Source: Yponomeuta sedellus
Lineage: Eukaryota; Arthropoda; Insecta; Lepidoptera; Yponomeutidae
Assembly: GCA_934045075.1 (NCBI GenBank)
Contig: OW203723.1
Span: 24,393,615-24,457,614 of the forward strand
Length of the DNA stretch: 64,000 bases
Direction of reading: 5' to 3'
The notes under the pieces are model-generated. The model ran no database searches, had not been told where the DNA came from, and saw only the letters and a list, made by a program, of their open reading frames with translations. The stretch's first letter is position 1. Each line of letters opens with the position of its first letter. Shown in pieces: positions 19,736-31,570 of this stretch. The position numbers and the translations under genes were made by a program.

Positions 19736-20019
19736 AATCCCGTAGTTTCTTGCATACCAATAATCTCCCACTCCCCTGTCAGCAGATGTCCGTTGACATT
19801 ACATGGCTCCTTCACCAATCGTCATATTCTGACAAATAATGTCTCAATTGATTCCATTTAATTGTGCAGGTGAAATAGGCTTTATTAGGTTTAATTGTTA
19901 TTTAACCAGCTGTGTTGGAACGACAACAATACGTCAAAACAAATGAAGGTGTGCCACAAGAAATGCTCCATTATCAAGCTTTTATGGCAGATATAAATGT
20001 TCTGTGGTATGACAGCCAT

Positions 20020-20100
20020 ATTACAGTGGTAGCGCATCGGAACGCTGGCTTCACAATCGAGAGGCTGTGTGTTCGAATCCGAATATACCAATGAATTTTT
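20020..20100 (+). mobile_element. tRNA-headed SINE head (family B-like)
   Basis: AGTGGTAGCGCATCGGAACG (A-box-like) and GCTGTGTGTTCGAATCC (B box) are spaced as in a tRNA. The body is not recognisable beyond about 20100. Confidence 0.5.
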
Positions 20101-20398
20101 TGATATAAAAATTACGAGCTTAATTCACATAAGGTAGGCTAACTTGAGTTGACTTGACTGGGCAGAAGCCTATTCCCAGCAGTGAACTCAATTTCTAGCA
20201 TCAATACCTGTTGCTAACTGTGAATAAAACATCGTATGGAACTCTGAGTATCTAAGGTGCTCACAATTTAGCGTACGGTAAGGTGCCCCTATCGACGCGC
20301 ATTGCCGAGTTCCTAAGAGTGATCGGCCACGACGATTTTAATACTTTTATACGCACTTCTGAATAGCGTTTTGTGGCATTTTTGAAAAGCGATGCAAA

Positions 20399-20530
20399 CT
20401 GTCTTACAATCCTCCACCAACCCGGTCTTGGCCCCCGTGGTGGAGTATGGCCTAACCTTCTTGCGATGCACGAAGAGACCCGTGCCCCAGCAGTGGAGTT
20501 GATAGGGTGGTCAACAAGGGTTGATATCGA
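20399..20530 (+). mobile_element. Family A SINE 3' half
   Basis: CTGTCTTACAATCCTCCACC, CTTGGCCCCCGTGGTGGAG, ACCTTCTTGCGATGCACG and CCCCAGCAGTGGAG are followed by GGTCAACAAGGGTTGAT. A small expansion of about 10 bp lies before the tail. Confidence 0.75.
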
Positions 20531-20673
20531 TGCAAATGCGCCACCACTTTGCATTATATGTTCTGCCTCCGCTTTATAGAAGCGATGCATTCGCACGCGT
20601 GAATTGCGTTTGAATAGCGTTTTAAAGTCGCCGTGTGCAATAGCTCTAAGTTTTATCGGGTGGGTGCGAGTGG

Positions 20674-20732
20674 TCATACGCTTCCTCTCTCACTAATAAA
20701 TTGGCTCATACGCTTCCTCTCTCACTAATAAA
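20674..20732 (+). repeat. Two-copy tandem duplication
   Basis: TCATACGCTTCCTCTCTCAC followed by TAATAAA occurs at 20674-20700 and again at 20706-20732, an offset of 32 bp with no internal change. A recent small tandem duplication. Confidence 0.85.
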
Positions 20733-20811
20733 ATGCCTGTGTGGGATATACGAGTATATGCCTATAATCACATCTATTTTAAATGCTGTGAATAATTAAC
20801 ACTATTGTATT

Positions 20812-21095
20812 CTTTTTAATTCACTGCTAAGGACAATTTTAAAAAACCTATTTAGAGTCTAAAAAGTAATAATGAAAATAATAATAATAATAAAAACTCC
20901 ACCCATGCCGGGACTGTGCGTAATACAGAGAGTATTGTAAAGACGTTTGAAATTTCATTGATGCCGGTGAGAACATTACGAACATTAGATCGGTTGGGAG
21001 AGCGCTGGCACGGTTAGCCAGATGTCGCGGGTTCGAGTCCGGGCATGGGTGGAATTTTAATCCTCTAAATAGTTATTTTTAATATTTAACACTAC
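20812..21095 (+). mobile_element. Family G SINE with inverted end
   Basis: 20812-20905 reads as the 3' part of family G on the minus strand (CTAAGGACAATTTT, CCTATTTAGAGTCTAAA, CCACCCATGCCGGG) with an inserted AATAATAATAATAAT. From about 20910 the plus strand gives the 5' part and head (CGTAATACAGAGAG, TTTCATTGATGCCGGTGAG, GGTTGGGAGAGCGCTGG, GCGGGTTCGAGTCCGGGC) and then the body again (GGTGGAATTTTAATCCTC). The two halves are head-to-head inverted. Confidence 0.65.
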
Positions 21096-21489
21096 CTTCT
21101 CACGATTCCCTGGCTTGATGTCAAGGACTACGCCACATTCTAAGTAAGCCTTGCAAGTGCGGCTCGCACCCCAAACACATTTTTTATCTAATAGTTGCAT
21201 CTACATTTGTAAGGTCTCACAGTTTTTTGCGAATAACACTGCGTTCATCCTATACAAAGTAGGTACCTATAGCAAAGATGATGAAGCCTACAAAGTTATC
21301 TTACTTATTTGGGCATGTATTGTATACCTAGTACTTCTATCAACCTAAATCTGAAATTATTATTTTTCTATATATGTTTGTACATCTACTTTCTTATGCC
21401 TCTTTTTTATTTTTAAGCATTTCTTGCATCTGAAGCCTGAAACTATTGCAAAATAGAGATTTAATAGCAGCCGTAATGAGAAACTCCAT

Positions 21490-22035
21490 TGTTCACTAAC
21501 TTACGAGCAAAAACAATGTCTTTGACATTGCTGGATAAGGCTTACAAGTTCTTTCCTGGGTGTATGGAAATGTTTTACGAAGTTATCGTAGGTATTCGCC
21601 AATGATAAGATATGGTAGAGAATAGCACCAACCCAAATTCTTTCCGCTGGTGTCGTAAAAGGCGATTAAGGAACACAAACCGAGGGGTGGGCAGCAGTGC
21701 AGTACAATTCTACCAAACTGCGATCCCTAACCCGCATGCCCAGCGTGGGGATTATGGGCATTACCCCCCAACGATGGCACAACCTTGCGCTATGGCGCTC
21801 ATTAGGGGAGGGCTATGTCCAGCAGTGGACTTATATAGCCTGAAGAAGAAGATATGGTAGTACTACCACTCGCTAACTGTAAAGAACGACATCGTGAGTA
21901 AACCTGAGTGTGTGAGGTGTCACATACCTCAGCGCGTGGAATTGCGAATCCACGGTAGGCACGCGTGGTGATTAAGCAAATTCTCTCTCCCGCAGAGAAG
22001 GTTTGTGCTCTACAATGGGTGTAGGCTGTGCGTAT
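21490..22035 (+). mobile_element. Family B SINE interrupted by family C
   Basis: The flanking parts (AATGTCTTTGACATTGC, AAGTTATCGTAGG before; TACTACCACTCGCTAACTG, AAACCTGAGTGTGTGAGG, ACATACCTCAGCGCG, CACGCGTGGTGATTAAGC, GCAGAGAAGGTTTGTGC after) form a family B body. The insert at 21619-21848 lies between two copies of AAGATATGGTAG (21607-21618 and 21849-21860). Confidence 0.7.
21619..21848 (+). mobile_element. Family C element
   Basis: Reads AGAATAGCACCAACCC, GGTGTCGTAAAAGGCGATTA, GGTGGGCAGCAGTGCAG, CTGCGATCCCTAACCCGC, CATGCCCAGCGTGGGGATTA, GCGCTCATTAGGGGAGGGC and ATGTCCAGCAGTGGAC, ending TATAGCCTGAAGAAG. It has a 12-bp duplication on both sides. Related copies are at 30749, 37633 and 53311 (all minus). 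Their 5' ends differ, so this is a LINE-like, 5'-truncating retroelement with a (GAA)n tail. Confidence 0.8.
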
Positions 22036-22054
22036 TAAAAAAAGTATTTTTTAT

Positions 22055-22250
22055 ACGTCTCACTGCTGGGCACAGGCCTTCTCTCAAAGAAAGAGTAATG
22101 CGGCTTAATTACCACGCGTGTCCACTGCGGATTTCACAGCATTCCAATTTGGGGTGATTCCCGGAATTCCCCGAAATGGTGCTTCGGGAATTTTTGGGGA
22201 GGAATTTAGCAAAGTAATTTTCACATTATACCTGTTTTTATATCTGCTAT
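22055..22250 (-). mobile_element. Family B tail and family F fragment
   Basis: 22055-22145 is a family B 3' end on the minus strand (ACGTCTCACTGCTGGGCAC, AGGCCTTCTCTCAAAG, TTAATTACCACGCGTG). 22186-22250 resembles a family F part on the plus strand (AATTTTTGGGGAGGAATTTAG, CAAAGTAATTTTCACATT). Confidence 0.55.
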
Positions 22251-22650
22251 GTAATATTATCTTTGTTTAGTCACTAGTGCTCCTAAATATTAAATAAATA
22301 AATAATAAAAAAATATGTCCCCCGGTATTTTTCCGTGCCCCATCATTAGTTGCAACACGATTTCAGTTAGCGTGTGTCAAACGATCTAAGATGTAACCGT
22401 TCGAGTGAAAGTATTTAAAGCCCGTAATATCTATTTCACGCATTGTTTATTGTTTCGTAAGCCCACGTAAAATGAAGGCTTTGATGGGTTTCGTCGAGAT
22501 TCGCGATCTTCTACGATTGCGCAAACTGTTAAGAGTGGCGTTGAACTGACGACGATTCGTTTGAGGTGCTACCGGATGCTAATATCCACCAATGGAAAAA
22601 ACATATATTGTTTTATAATAACACATTTTTTCAAAAAGTGATCATATGCA
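22251..22650. other. No recognised feature
   Basis: No exon or repeat copy recognised. Confidence 0.3.
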
Positions 22651-22654
22651 ATGA

Positions 22655-23105
22655 ATGAAATGAAATTAGCGTATTTTGTTCACAGTAGCGCAGAAACTGC
22701 GGCTTAATGAACGTTACAAACTAGGTGTCCATTTCAAAATCTAGATAATTATGCAGAAAAAATGGAAAAAAAAACTCCAAACTTCTCTCTCAAAGTCCTT
22801 AATTAACATAGTTTACATAATTATTATAAAACATACATTGTACTGGCTTTGATTCCAGACCTCATTCTGATCTAAATAATCCTTTATGTTATAGTAGCCC
22901 TTTTGGCACAAAGTGTGCTTAACATATTTTTTGAGCCGCGATTCAGGCAAGCTTAATATATCTTCAGGAATTTTATTACAGAAGCGTAAATAATGCCCCA
23001 TGAAAGCTGTAGGAACGAAAGTTTATGTTTATTTCTAGTAGGTACTCGTATTTACATTGTGTTGGCTACCTAAAGTTTTAAAGTCACTGTTATTTTTCCT
23101 GACGT
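22655..23105 (-). pseudogene. CR1/jockey-like LINE 3' end with ORF tail
   Basis: Closely parallel to 8063-8545. The minus strand encodes LRFCNKIPEDILSLPESRL, then KKYVKHTLCQKGYYNIKDYL and DQNEVWN. It is followed by the same UTR with GTTCATTAAGCCGCAG. Compared with the 8-kb copy it lacks about 40 bp around the ACCTTTGCCAGC segment. 5'-truncated and not functional. Confidence 0.75.
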
Positions 23106-23424
23106 ACCTACAAAATGTTTTCATAGATATAAAGGACCGTAATAGCAATTTTTAGATATTTTTTTTAAATAAATCTCTCGTAAGTACTACACATTATTGG
23201 ATTGTAACCGAATAAACTTACTACCAACTTGGTAACATGTTTACTTGGTCTGACTCTTTCGACAAAATCCTAGTAAGTAGTCTAGAGCGTGTGATCAACA
23301 ACCTACTACTTTAATCGATTTCCGCTGCCAGTTTTGGCAAAAATACTTTTAAGAACTACCTTCTTTTACGCAGGTTCTTGTGACTAGGTTTTAAAAAGAG
23401 ATACTATATTATTGTATAAAATGT

Positions 23425-23545
23425 TTAAAAAAAACCTATTTGGCACGGTTAGGCAGAGGTCTGGCTAACATGGGTGGAACTTTTAGCCTCCAAATAGGTT
23501 TTTAAAATTGTCATAAGCACGGGTTAGTGCATTAAAAAGAATATT
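23425..23545 (+). mobile_element. Family G SINE 3' half
   Basis: GGCACGGTTAGGCAGAGG, CTAACATGGGTGGAACTTTT, AGCCTCCAAATAGGTTTTT and AAGCACGGGTTAGTGCATTA. The A-box region is absent and the B box is eroded. Confidence 0.7.
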
Positions 23546-23574
23546 AAGTATAATGTTCACTTTTTTTAAACTCG

Positions 23575-23790
23575 AGGATGCAGAAGAGCTGGGCATTTCC
23601 TTAGGAGAAAAAACGGCAGGTGTACTAAGGTAGCCACTGAATGGTGGCCATAAACGGGTGGATGGTCGGTGGGCTGATCACCAGCCCGGTGCCGGTGGGC
23701 CGAAGACATTGTGAAAGCGGCTGGGAAGTATAGGACGAGACTAGCAAAGGACCGGATGGGTTGATGTGAAAGAGAAGAGGCCTAAGAGAA
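23575..23790 (+). pseudogene. RTE LINE C-terminal fragment
   Basis: One plus-strand frame reads RWAEDIVKAAGKYRTRLAKD followed by RMG, the usual RTE RWxDDIxKxAGxxWxRxAxDR signature. The part before it carries GGTGGATGGTCGGTGGGC. Frameshifts and stops interrupt it and the end is truncated. Confidence 0.65.
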
Positions 23791-23974
23791 CAGTCGTAAT
23801 CTACTTATAAATACAGGGTTTCCTCAAAAAGCGCATTTCATGAAATTCTTCACGTAAACTTTGTCGTTTAAAGCTACTTCGGTTCTGCGACTTATCATGT
23901 TTTTGATTCAGTTTTCCAATTTTATTTTATTTGCGACTTTACGGTTTGCCTGCCTTGTACCAACGCTGATTATT

Positions 23975-25205
<1,231 letters not shown>

Positions 25206-25229
25206 CATAAGAAACAAAAAAATATTATT

Positions 25230-25300
25230 CTATTTATATTTTTAATGCACTAACCCGTGCTAAGGACAAATTTAAAAACCTATTTAGAGACTAAAAATTT
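25230..25300 (-). mobile_element. Family G SINE 3' end
   Basis: CTATTTATATTTTTAATGC, ACTAACCCGTGCTAAGG and ACCTATTTAGAGACTAAAAA give only the 3' 65 bp of the SINE on the minus strand. It lies 25 bp from the TTTA array. Confidence 0.65.
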
Positions 25301-28300
25301 ATTAAAAAATAAAAATTATATCACTTAACACAAATACATCAGATTATCGCCAAGCTCTTGGTACCAATTTTTAAACATTAAAGTTACACAAATGTCAATG
25401 AAAATATAGCCAGTGTCTAACAAGTCTTCTGTCGGAGAGTGTGGGCGTGTGACCACGTGTGCTCACTACAGATAGACAATTTCAAGTGCAAATTTATCTG
25501 AACAGTTAGACACTCGGGTTTCCCCGCGACAATTTCCTTCACATTAGCGACAGGTGCAATCTTACAAGCTATATGAAATGTTTGGCTTATGCACATAAAT
25601 CGATGATTATAAACCAAACTTGTAGCTAAGTAAACGGACGCGGTTAAACCACTAGCGTACGAGTAATCCAACATATCACTTTCATTTTACGTCGCCTTCA
25701 ATTACCAGCTCCACCCTTTTTCCAGTAATCACCAGGGGCCACTTGAATTTCCGTATTTGCCATCTCTGTACGTTAATAGCCTCAGCACTCTCGGCAAGCA
25801 AGTACTACATATTTTTCCTGTGTTTTCACTTAAGGCTCTCCTTACTAACATTAATATGGAAACAACTTTTTCTCATTAGAAATTATATAATAAGAATAAA
25901 TATTTATCTGTAGCTACATGCAAAAACTACAGGTAGGACAACAAACAATTTAAGTATTTGAAATGTTAATTAATAATGCCACCTTTATAAACCCTTAGAC
26001 CACATTTATTAAAAGTACATTAGACGTAAGAAAATCCTTAAAGGGCTCCATGACGTTCACTATCAATGATACAAATTAAAGTCTTTAACAGAAAAAATTC
26101 GCAAAAAGTGCATGGCCAATTGTCAATCAAATCAATTAATTTCAACGTAAAGAATTGCCATTATGTGTGCTGAACGTCTATGTACAATGTGAAATGTAAG
26201 ACGCTGCCTTCGGACCATATTATAGTGGAGAAAAAGACAGCGGAAAACAAGTCCACTCTGACCATCTTCTCTCTATTAACCTATAATATAATAGTTGCCT
26301 AATATAATAGTTGCCACCTATGCATATGATAAGATTTCATTATTGCTATCAATGATTGTAAAACCCAAAGAGTTAGTTAATTGTTTGTTAATTGTCGTTA
26401 ATTGTCGGGAAAACGTAAGTGCTACGGCCAGACACAAGAACAGCACTCTTTCACGAGCATAACGCAGTGGTCAGCCGTAGTACTATTTAAGATCCACGTT
26501 CTAGATTATTGGTCAAAATCGTACCAATGGTTCCGGAGTTATGATGGTACGTAGAATCTGACATACGTACTTACTTACGGACGTATACATACGTATTCAT
26601 ATATATGAGCCAAACCCATTACGCTTTCCTTAGGCTTCGCCAGTCAAGTGAAAAATAGGAAAAACTACTTTCATTTGAGTCAATCCTCCCATTGACTAAA
26701 ATGAAAGCAGTTGTAATGCAAGCCTTTTTTTAGCTATAAAAAAATAGATACAAAATTAGCTAACTAAAATCCTTTCATTGGAGCACTCTTCAGAGGCCTT
26801 TTCCTTAAAAAAATGTCCACCACAGACTATTGTTATCGGTGTATATGCTGCTTTGTGTCGCTAATAAATAAAATAAATATATCGTTTCAAGGAATTGTTT
26901 GTTTATTAATATGACGGTAAAGGTCTAATATTTGACCAACCTGGTGGTGGCTGAGAGAAAACAAAAATCCAGGACTTTGACCACTTTCATCAGTCGTATT
27001 TGTTAATTAACGTTTGTTCTATGTTTTCTAGATAAAATATGATAGATGTCAGCCGTAAGTGTATGTGAGACCACTTTCTTTACTATTTGTATTACAGCAG
27101 AGGTCGCCATAAAAGTCATGCAAAACTACCGTATGTGTGCAAATAACTCTGCATTTCCTAGTCACATATGTTGAGACCGTAATGGGTTCTCCATTCACTT
27201 CGCATAAGGCAGGGTTGGCAAACCTTTATGGGAGTAAGTGATAATTTTTCTTGAAAAAAAAGTCTGCCATCTTGGTCAGAAGAAATTTAGCCAGAACTAG
27301 CAACTTTTTTAGATACCTAAATGTGACTAAAATAAATTATTACTTAATTTTAGGTCTTGGAATTTTTACCCGCTTGGCCTATAGTATTTCTATTTGGTTT
27401 GTTTTGATAGTTTTTGATTTCATGTCGAAATAGTAAACCTCCGCATATTTGTGCAAATGGCCTCAGTCTGGGCGTATTTTTATTTGTTTGTGATGTCCTA
27501 GCACAGAGTATTCTAGTTTGGAGACATGATAAGTGATTATGACGTGTGGAAGTTATTAATAAAATTTTTGACAAGTTGACATGAACTAATATTTTAGTAT
27601 AAATGTTTGCGGACCTTCGTCACGCAATAACGGCTGAACGGACTTTCACGGAAATTTACGTTCACATAGGCAAAGATCTGAATTGAGACATCAGATACTA
27701 AATGTCTCGGTGATGCATTCCCGTGCGATTATATTTATTTTAAGTTCCAAATACATGGCGTTGTGCGAGCAAACATTGTCCATTCAAATTGTTACCGTAA
27801 TTTTTTTTTTCAATCCAAACTCGATATTGTAATCACACAATGCTTTGATTAGATCTGTTTTAGAATAGGATTACTTTCTGGCTATTGTATACATAAGTAC
27901 ATGTTTCTCGTAAAGATATTTATAAGGAGGGCGAACCCGCGTATCAAAGCAATAAATACCTAATAACAAAAACTTCATAAGTTCATAAGTTCATTAATTC
28001 CGTAATTATGTCGCTTGTTATCAATGGAACTCGTGCCATAGGTTCGCCATCACTGGCATAGGGGAACCTGTGGCCATTTCACTTTCGATTTGTCAACTAT
28101 GCGTCAGTACAATCGACTACTGCGTAACCTTAACAAGTTTGTTGCAATGTCGTCCGTAACGTGATTGCATAGAATACACGCACAGAAAGTTTGATTTACT
28201 GCTTTTTGTACCTGCTACGTCCATATGTGCTGTCGAGTGTACCTATACTATATGGCTAGCAAAGCTATTTCCTGCACGGGTTTATGGTTTCATAAGTGGA

Positions 28301-28450
28301 AATGAATGAGAGGGATATTACTCTGGACGGCGCAGCGTGTCATGGATTGGGAATTATAGTAGTTTACCTAGAAAGTCTACTGGAAACAAATTCGACAAGA
28401 TTCAGCCATATCAGTAACCATTAACTATATAGGTAAAAATGGTACTTCAT
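25301..28450. other. Long AT-rich stretch without a recognised gene
   Basis: About 3.1 kb with few repeat signatures. Small items: a tandem pair of TAATATAATAGTTGCC words at 26285-26317 and a CGGCTGAACGGACTTTCACGG segment near 27630 that resembles family I-type repeats. Open frames at 25417-25674 and 27251-27574 have no domains, splice support or composition shift. It could be intron or intergenic DNA. Confidence 0.4.
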
Positions 28451-28454
28451 CGTT

Positions 28455-28570
28455 GTTACCCCGGAACCGGTATGCGTGCATGCAACGACTCATGAACCTT
28501 GATGATGCAGGCAGTCCCTGATCTCTGCCTACTCCTCTGGGATAGATGCGTGAGGATATGTTATGTTGTT
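28455..28570 (+). mobile_element. Family D retroelement 3' end
   Basis: CCCGGAACCGGTATGCGTGC, ATGCAACGACTCATGAACC, CAGTCCCTGATCTCTGCC and GGGATAGATGCGTG end in ATATGTTATGTTG. It is shortened in the GATGAAGCGAAGGTGATCTG part compared with 35447-35587. Confidence 0.7.
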
Positions 28571-28610
28571 TTAATTGCTTTTGATTTGCTCATTTATTAT
28601 TCGATTTTAA

Positions 28611-29056
28611 ATGTTTAAATTTATAGGTAGCCACAGCAGCGTATCAATAAAGTGCAAGAAATTCTGTACTATAAAAGTATGTATTATAGTGTACTGTTTA
28701 CGACTCTACAATAAGATTCTTCAAGATAGAGCTATTACCGACGCGGTCAAAAAATGTGTTAATCATACCTATTCAAAAAAGCCTCGTTATCAACCCTTGT
28801 ATGTCCCCACTGCTGGGGCACGGGACTCTTCCTTCATCGCAGGAAGGTTAGGCCATACTCCACCACGGGGGCCAAGTACGGTTTGGTGGAGGATTGTAAG
28901 ACAGTGGCGGGCCTTGCTGTCAGAACTTATCAAGCCGCCCATAAGGCCTCTGATTATGCCTCACTTGTTGCCAAAAAAGCCTATTATTATTACTTAAAGG
29001 ATTATTTGGAAGACAGGGATGCCTGGTATTTAAATAATGTCAACGAGGACGTGTAA
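28611..29056 (+). pseudogene. LINE ORF tail split by a family A SINE
   Basis: The plus-strand frame before the insert reads CLRLYNKILQDRAITD, then AVKKCVNHTYSKK. After the insert it continues KKAYYYYLKDYLEDRDAWY, LNNVNEDV and stop. Joined in order this corresponds to the ...RLYNKI...YYNIKDYL...W end of the LINEs at 8.3 and 22.9 kb. The insert, 28785-28971, lies between two copies of CAAAAAAGCCT (28774-28784 and 28972-28982). The long open frame that reads through the SINE is accidental. Confidence 0.75.
28785..28971 (-). mobile_element. Family A SINE inserted in the LINE tail
   Basis: On the minus strand, from GGCCTTATGGGCGGCTTGAT to the tail at ATACAAGGGTTGATAACGAG. The 5' half is missing, so it inserted 5'-truncated, with an 11-bp duplication. 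Confidence 0.8.
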
Positions 29057-29139
29057 ATATATTTTATTCAAGTGATATTTACAGATAAAAAAAAGACACG
29101 CTGTTATTTCCTTTAAAATAAGAGTGACATAAACAAACC

Positions 29140-29278
29140 AACCAAGGCAAGGCAAGGCTACGCAAGCGCTAGTCACGGGACGGTCACCCATCCTGCACCT
29201 GACAGCGCCGGTTGTTGCGCAACTCAAGTGATTGATTCTAATCACTCGGTTCGGCTAGGCCACAGCGCTTCTTGAAGA
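29140..29278 (-). mobile_element. Family A SINE 5' half
   Basis: Reverse complement: GAAGCGCTGTGGCCTAGCCG, ACCGAGTGATTAGAATCAATC, AACCGGCGCTGTCAGGTG and CAGGATGGGTGACCGTCCCG. It stops near the CTAGCGCTTGCG segment. It is a separate piece from the 28785 copy, with LINE tail between. Confidence 0.7.
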
Positions 29279-29279
29279 A

Positions 29280-30025
29280 CGAGTCGAGAAGTCATAGACG
29301 AAGTCAATAATTATAATAAAAATATTTTATTTCAGACAAAACAAAATCGGCATGACATGACACCGTTATACTAACGAGGCATTAAAAATCTTGAAAGACT
29401 AGCAAAACCATTCCAGGACTGCGATGGGGCCCTTCATGCTAAGAACCGCAATTTAATTTGGTCGGATTTTATAGAAGAAATCCTTCTCAAATTGCGAACT
29501 GATTCCACAAAGACTGGATATATAATGAACACGCATCCTACTAACTTACTTCCAAAGTACGGACGAAGATCCCGATAGCCGATATAGGCATTAAGTAAGT
29601 GCGTACCAGCTCTTGTGGTCGCTTTAACGATATTGCGGTCAAACGGTGACATCAGGTTGTTTATTTCAACTGTCTTAGTAACAACGTAATAGAAATACTA
29701 TCCCTAATAGGCTTCATGTACTGTTATCATCATCGTACAATATTATCGTTAGTAAATAACTGCACCTTGACTATTGCCTTACCCATCCATCAAGTAAACA
29801 TTGCAAGCGAACTGCGAAATGTTGCCACGTAGGATTACTAGTGTATGATTAGTATTGGCTAAGAGAGCTCGAATAAGTTGTATTGCGTTACTTTTTATTG
29901 AGTTAGCAAAAAGCCGGAGGCAGATTCTCACGGCTACTTTAGTAATGTTGCCAGATGTTGATGTTAAGAATGGGTAACGTTTAAACTGTCAGCAAAAATA
30001 TACGGTTTCTGTCAGTAACAAAATA
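29280..30025. other. No recognised gene
   Basis: The minus-strand frame 29434-29652 has no recognisable domain. No repeat copies recognised. Confidence 0.35.
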
Positions 30026-30028
30026 AAA

Positions 30029-30170
30029 ACGTTAGTGAAGCGAAGGTGTTCTGTCCGGATCGTGGCTAGTGGCAGTCTCTGAGATATAGGCGTGAGATTA
30101 TGTGTGTGTGGGTGTGTGTGTCTGTGTGTGTGTGTGTGTGTGTGTGCGAGCGCGTGTGTGTGTGTGCGTT
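30029..30170 (+). mobile_element. Family D 3' end running into a (GT)n microsatellite
   Basis: GTGAAGCGAAGGTGTTCTG, CCGGATCGTGGC, GGCAGTCTCTGAG and GGCGTGAGATTATG are directly followed by a GT-rich array (about 30101-30168) with a few interruptions. The array grows from the position where other copies have GTTATGTTATG. Confidence 0.7.
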
Positions 30171-30296
30171 AAAATAAAAAACAAAATAAATATTATTGTA
30201 AACTGTAAAAGTATAGGTATTGGGCATTAAATTCCAAATGGATCAGTAGAAAATTCTAAATATATCTGCTTGTAAATAGGAACGCAAAGGTTCGCG

Positions 30297-30345
30297 AGTG
30301 GAGACCACGAACTGGCAAACGCAGTGTAGGATGAGGACGGATGAA
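30297..30345 (+). mobile_element. Short RTE fragment
   Basis: GCGAGTGGAGACCACGAACTGG and CAAACGCAGTGTAGGATGAGG correspond to the VEWRPRTGKRSVG block of RTE LINEs; compare 18618. Confidence 0.45.
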
Positions 30346-30748
30346 AACAGACTTATTGATTGATTGATTGACTCATTGAAATTGTTTTATTAAAATGAAA
30401 TTTAACAATTTGCGGACTAATTAGCGGACTTGCTGGCTACGTGTTGCTGCTCATTTATCTATTCTGCTGAACAAAATTATTGTTGGCTGAATTGCTTTCA
30501 TGCTAATAGTTAGTTTGCTAGCCATTGATTTAGTTATTAAGAATGCGTATTTTAAGGAGGGTATGTGCTGGCTGGACAGCCTAGACATAGCCGCAGGCAG
30601 ACATTGCAAAAAGTTGAATCGGCAGCTAACCTTTGAATTAATCATGCGTATGATTTATTTTACATCTACTTAAGTAACTTATAATCGGCCAAGGAGGCTG
30701 GATGCGTGCGTAATCTTTACTAGAATTCATTAAATATATCAGGTGGGT
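30346..30748. other. No recognised feature
   Basis: AT-rich, with a short TTGATTGATTGATTGA run near 30355-30370. Nothing else supported. Confidence 0.35.
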
Positions 30749-31003
30749 ACAGGCAACTTCTTCTTCTCCTTCAGGCTATATTAGTCCACTGCTGGACATA
30801 GCCCTCCCCTAATGAGCGCCATAGCGCAAGGTTGTGCCATCATTGGGGGGCTAATGCCCATAATCCCCACGCTGGGCATGCGGGTTGGGGATCGCAGTTT
30901 GGTGGAATTGTACTGCAGGGGGCGGTGCTGCCCACCCCCTGGTTTAAGTCCTTTAGTCGCCTTTTACGACACCCGCGGGAAGAATTTGAATTTGGAAGAA
31001 CAG
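30749..31003 (-). mobile_element. Family C element
   Basis: Reads CTTCTTCTCCTTCAGGC, TATATTAGTCCACTGCTGG, ACATAGCCCTCCCCTAATG, CCCACGCTGGGCATGCGG, CTGCAGGGGGCGGTGCTGCC, CCTTTTACGACACCCGC. ACAGGCAACT before and ACAGGGCAACT after (about 30739-30748 and 31002-31012) form a probable imperfect duplication. Confidence 0.75.
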
Positions 31004-31292
31004 GGCAACTACTTATGACTAATTATGACGAGGCAACTCTTACATGCAGAGTATTTAACTTTTTTTGAACTAAACTTTTGTAAGTACTAACATTATTTGA
31101 TTTTGTCAGAGACGAGCAACCGATGGCGCTTACTCCGTCCCTATCAATGGCCGCCAAAATACAACCGTCTACCAGAGTCCATACCGTCCTTCCAGAAACG
31201 CCTTTTAGGTACCTATTTAAGAATGCTGCTAATAATCACCTAAAACAAAATGTTATTAATCCCTCCAAGAATATTTCGACGAGTAATCTTTA

Positions 31293-31461
31293 TTACACTA
31301 TTTTTATTTTTAATGCACTAACCCGTGCTAAGGAACAAATTTAAAAACCTATTTAGAGGCTAAAAATTTCACCCATGCCGGGATTCGAACCCGCAACCTC
31401 TGGCTATCCGTACCAGCGCTCTACCAATTGAGCCAATGGGCGACTCACGGCATCAGTGAAT
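31293..31461 (-). mobile_element. Family G SINE with intact A and B boxes
   Basis: The best preserved head of this family. On the minus strand it has GCCGTGAGTCGCCCATTGG, the A box TGGCTCAATTGGTAGAGCGC, a 29-base loop, and the B box GGTTCGAATCCCGG. The GGGTGAAATTTTTAGCC body and the GCACGGGTTAGTGC end follow. The head folds like a tRNA but the 3' side lacks a CCA-type acceptor pairing; it is a SINE promoter and not a tRNA gene. Confidence 0.8.
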
Positions 31462-31504
31462 TTAATCTTTAGTTAAGTATTTAAATTGTTTAAGTTTAGA
31501 GAGA

Positions 31505-31570
31505 CTTAAAAACCTATTTAGAGGCTAAAAATTTCACCCATGCCGGGATTCGAACCCGCAACGTCTAGAG
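31505..31570 (-). mobile_element. Family G SINE fragment
   Basis: Repeats AAAAACCTATTTAGAGGC, TTTCACCCATGCCGG and ATTCGAACCCGCAACGTC only, 45 bp from the previous copy. Probably a local partial duplication. Confidence 0.65.

Noticed and set aside
28611..28997. 128-codon plus-strand frame as a single protein
   Set aside because: The first part is a LINE tail and the rest reads backwards through a family A SINE; the duplication at the junction proves an insertion.
31380..31440. Functional tRNA gene
   Set aside because: A and B boxes are good but the acceptor stem does not pair and the sequence is followed by the family G SINE body found in many copies. The same reasoning applies to the heads at 18.4, 20.0, 40.8, 51.6, 53.1, 57.3 and 58.5 kb.
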